Positions 56,239-58,545 of a stretch of 58,545 bases of DNA are shown here, piece after piece. The translations under genes were made by a program, and so were the position numbers. Below the pieces are notes generated by a model that saw only the letters and a program-made list of their open reading frames with translations, was not told the DNA's origin and searched no databases. This DNA comes from Cognatilysobacter segetis. GTDB lineage: Bacteria > Pseudomonadota > Gammaproteobacteria > Xanthomonadales > Xanthomonadaceae. How positions within the stretch are numbered: the first letter of the stretch is position 1; every line of letters begins with the position of its first letter. The DNA lies in the NCBI RefSeq assembly GCF_004359965.1, contig NZ_SMRQ01000005.1:1-58545 (forward strand), read 5' to 3'.

Positions 56239-57245
56239 AGCAGGACGCCTTCGTCGAGCGGCATGCCGCCGAGTGGAGCGCCTTCGAGCACTGGCTCGAC
56301 ACGCGCGGGCGCAGCGCGCGACGCGCGCGCCGCGAAACGCCCGAGGGCCTGCGCGACGAGGACGTGCCGGCGTGCTATCGCCGCCTGACCCAGCATCTCG
56401 CGCTCGCGCTGCGTCGCGGCTACAGCCCGCAGCTCACGGGACGCCTGCAGCGGCTCATGCAGCGCGGCCACGCGGTGCTCTACCGCGCGCCCCCGCCGCG
56501 CTGGCGCCGCCTGGCGCGCTTCTTCATCGCCGGCTTCCCGCGCCTGGTCCGCGAGGAGGCGGGCTGCATGCTCGCCGCGGCCGTGCTGCTGTACGTGCCG
56601 ATGCTGCTGGTCTTCATCGCGATCCAGTGGAACCCGGACCTCGCGTCCGCGCTGTTCAGGCCCGAACAGCTGACCGAGTTCGAGCGCATGTACGACCCGG
56701 CCGACGCGGCGCGCAGGCTCGGTCGCGATAACGGCACCGACGTCGCGATGTTCGGCTACTACATCCTCAACAACATCACGATCGCGTTCCGCACCTTCGC
56801 CAGCGGTGCGCTCGCGGCGGTGGGCTCGATCGTCGTGCTGGTCGCCAACGGGCTGGTCATCGGCGGCGTGGCCGGGCACCTGCAGGCCGTCGGCCATGGC
56901 GACCCGTTCTGGCGCTTCGTCTGCGGGCATTCCGCGTTCGAACTCACCGCGGTGGTGATCGCCGGCGGCGCGGGGCTGCAGATCGGCCTGCGCCTGCTCG
57001 CACCCGGCCAGCGGCGCCGCATCGACGCGCTGGTCGAAGGCGGGCGCCGCGGCGCGCTGCTCTGCGCGGGCGTGTTCGTGATGCTCGTGCTCGCCGCGTT
57101 CGTCGAGGCGTTCTGGTCGTCGATCGGCTGGATGCCGGCGACGGTGAAGTACTCGGTCGCCGCGGTGCTGTGGACGCTGGTCGGCCTGTGGCTCTGGCGC
57201 GGCGGTCGCGGCCTGCCCGACGCACTGGACGAGGCGCGCGCATGA
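56235..57245 (+). CDS. SpoIIM/DUF95 family membrane protein
   Basis: This 336-residue protein has a charged, helical N-terminus (QDAFVERHAAEWSAFE) and several membrane helices, with the family segments FGYYILNNITIAFRTFASG and GHSAFELTAVVIAGGAGLQIG. In sporulating bacteria SpoIIM acts in engulfment; in proteobacteria it travels with RDD, MoxR, DUF58 and DUF4129 genes and has no defined function. It is coupled to both neighbours by 4-bp ATGA overlaps. Confidence 0.9.
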   Translation: MKQDAFVERHAAEWSAFEHWLDTRGRSARRARRETPEGLRDEDVPACYRRLTQHLALALRRGYSPQLTGRLQRLMQRGHAVLYRAPPPRWRRLARFFIAGFPRLVREEAGCMLAAAVLLYVPMLLVFIAIQWNPDLASALFRPEQLTEFERMYDPADAARRLGRDNGTDVAMFGYYILNNITIAFRTFASGALAAVGSIVVLVANGLVIGGVAGHLQAVGHGDPFWRFVCGHSAFELTAVVIAGGAGLQIGLRLLAPGQRRRIDALVEGGRRGALLCAGVFVMLVLAAFVEAFWSSIGWMPATVKYSVAAVLWTLVGLWLWRGGRGLPDALDEARA

Positions 57246-58545
57246 GGATCGACGCGCTCACCGTCGTGCTGCGCCCGCGCTCGTCCTGGGAGGCGGTCGA
57301 GCTCGGCACCGCGCTCGTGCGCCGCCATGCGCGTGCGGTGTGGACGCCGTGGCTCGCCTGCGCGCTGCCCGCCTTCGTCGTCGCCAACGCGCTGGCGTGG
57401 TGGGCGGGCATGCCGGTGCTCGCGCTGCTCGTGCTGTGGTGGCTCAAGCCCGTGTTCGACCGCATCCCGCTGTTCGTGCTGTCGCGCGCGGTGTTCGGCG
57501 AAGTGCCGTCCACGCGTGCCACGCTGCGCGGCGCCTTCCGCGGCGGCGGGGCCGCGATGCTCGGGTATCTCACCTGGCGCCGCCTCGGCCCCGCGCGGTC
57601 GCTGCTGATGCCCATCGACGTGCTCGAAGGCGGCAGCGCGGCATCGACGCGCGCGCGCCGCCGCGTGCTGGCCGGCCCCGCCTACGGCATCGCATCGCTG
57701 TGCCTGATGGCGTTCGCGGCCTTCGAGACGGCGCTCGCCGGCGGCCTCGCGATGCTCGCCTTCCTGTTCGTGCCGAACGAGTACCTGCAGGACGTGGCCA
57801 CCTCGGTCTGGCAGAGCGTGCGCGACGCGCCCGCGTGGCTGCAGCTGCTCGAGAACGCGCTGCTGTGGACGGCCGCCGGCGTGCTCGAACCTTTCTACGT
57901 CGGCACCGGGTTCGGGCTCTACCTCGGCCGCCGCACCGAGATCGAAGGCTGGGACATCGAGCTGGCCTTCCGTCGCCTGCGCGAGCGCCTGCTCGCCGTG
58001 GCCGGCGCGACGCTGGTGCTGGCCGGCCTGCTGCTGGCGCCGCGGCCGTCGCTCGCGGCGCCCGCGGCCATGCCGGGGCGCACGGATGCGGCGGCCGCGC
58101 CGGCCCCGGCGCGCACCGCGGCGCTGTCGCCCGCCGATACCCGGATGCTGCAGCGCGTCTTCGGCAGCGACTACCGCGATCCGGCGCGTTTCGGGCGGGC
58201 GGTCGACCGCGCCTTCGCCGATCCGCAATTGCATCCGCGGCGGAAGATGGACACGTGGGAGCGCCGCGAACCGCCGCCGCCGGAAGCGGCACGGGCGTCG
58301 CCGCGCTGGATCCAGGCGATCGCCTCGCTGCTCGCCACGCTCGGCGAGATCGGCCTGTGGCTGCTGCTCGGCGCGCTCGTGCTCCTGCTCGCGGCCACCG
58401 CGAAGCACTGGTGGCCGTGGCTGCGCGGCATCGCCGAGGACGTGCGGCCCGTGCCGGCGCCGGTCGTCGACGCGGTCCCGGCCCCGGCGGCGCCGCTGCC
58501 CGACGACGTCGCCGCGGCCGCGCGCCGGCTGTGGCAGGCGGGCCA
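57242..58545 (+). CDS. Large membrane protein, DUF4129-like (3' end outside window)
   Basis: The ATG overlaps the SpoIIM stop and the frame stays open for 434 codons to the window end. The visible part has an N-terminal pair of helices, several further membrane spans, a periplasmic stretch (about 265-350) rich in Ala/Pro, and another helix (ASLLATLGEIGLWLLLGALVLLLAATA). The placement after RDD and SpoIIM, plus the DTWERREP region, suggests a DUF4129-containing protein; the diagnostic C-terminus is missing. Confidence 0.75.
   Translation, partial: MRIDALTVVLRPRSSWEAVELGTALVRRHARAVWTPWLACALPAFVVANALAWWAGMPVLALLVLWWLKPVFDRIPLFVLSRAVFGEVPSTRATLRGAFRGGGAAMLGYLTWRRLGPARSLLMPIDVLEGGSAASTRARRRVLAGPAYGIASLCLMAFAAFETALAGGLAMLAFLFVPNEYLQDVATSVWQSVRDAPAWLQLLENALLWTAAGVLEPFYVGTGFGLYLGRRTEIEGWDIELAFRRLRERLLAVAGATLVLAGLLLAPRPSLAAPAAMPGRTDAAAAPAPARTAALSPADTRMLQRVFGSDYRDPARFGRAVDRAFADPQLHPRRKMDTWERREPPPPEAARASPRWIQAIASLLATLGEIGLWLLLGALVLLLAATAKHWWPWLRGIAEDVRPVPAPVVDAVPAPAAPLPDDVAAAARRLWQAG

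Overview
The window is about 70% GC, densely packed, and reads as chromosome from a gammaproteobacterium of the Lysobacter/Xanthomonadaceae group. The evidence is the gene content and style: RdgC, TtcA, PlsB, an S8 autotransporter protease, a secreted GH18 chitinase, CRP/Clp-like operators and dispersed hairpin repeats. No tRNA, rRNA, insertion sequence, prophage or CRISPR array was seen. Genus is an inference; no database search was possible.

Region 1 (1-12,900) is a cell-surface and biofilm block. A TviB/WbpO-type nucleotide-sugar dehydrogenase and a secreted chitinase are followed by two minus-strand operons. The first is an epimerase, a GT2 glycosyltransferase and a TPR/outer-membrane-barrel protein, which looks like a polysaccharide synthesis and export set. 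The second is a five-gene operon organised like the Pseudomonas Fap functional-amyloid system: repeat-rich secreted protein, small secreted protein, C39 peptidase (FapD-like), FapE-like protein and FapF-like pore. Its subunit candidates look unlike classical FapB/FapC. Each operon has a CRP/Clp-like palindrome upstream.

Region 2 (13,200-39,600) is mostly housekeeping: DUF45 peptidase, rdgC, ttcA, ydcH-like, plsB, rep helicase, tdk, mutM, RluA-type pseudouridine synthase, GST and acs. It also holds an S8 autotransporter, an ECF sigma/TPR-kinase pair, a fatty-acid desaturase and an erythromycin-esterase-like protein. Two copies of a structured dispersed element lie at 15.0-15.2 and 33.55-33.8 kb.

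Region 3 (39,600-44,300) contains a split borosin RiPP locus: a SonM/OphMA-type alpha-N-methyltransferase, a GNAT acetyltransferase and a stand-alone precursor-like peptide whose ribosome-binding site is a nine-G run. A TPR-GGDEF diguanylate cyclase follows.

Region 4 (44,300-58,545) holds rpmB-rpmG (rpmG broken by a perfect 14-bp tandem duplication), a LAB_N/GT2 pair, parB-parA, rsmG, a PPTase divergent from an AMP-ligase, a GlsB-type membrane protein, xthA, ltaE, an aldehyde dehydrogenase, a gamma-carbonic anhydrase and a coupled RDD/SpoIIM/DUF4129-like membrane-protein operon cut by the window end. Several genes appear to have leaderless mRNAs, with a TAnnnT-like -10 box exactly 6 nt before the ATG.
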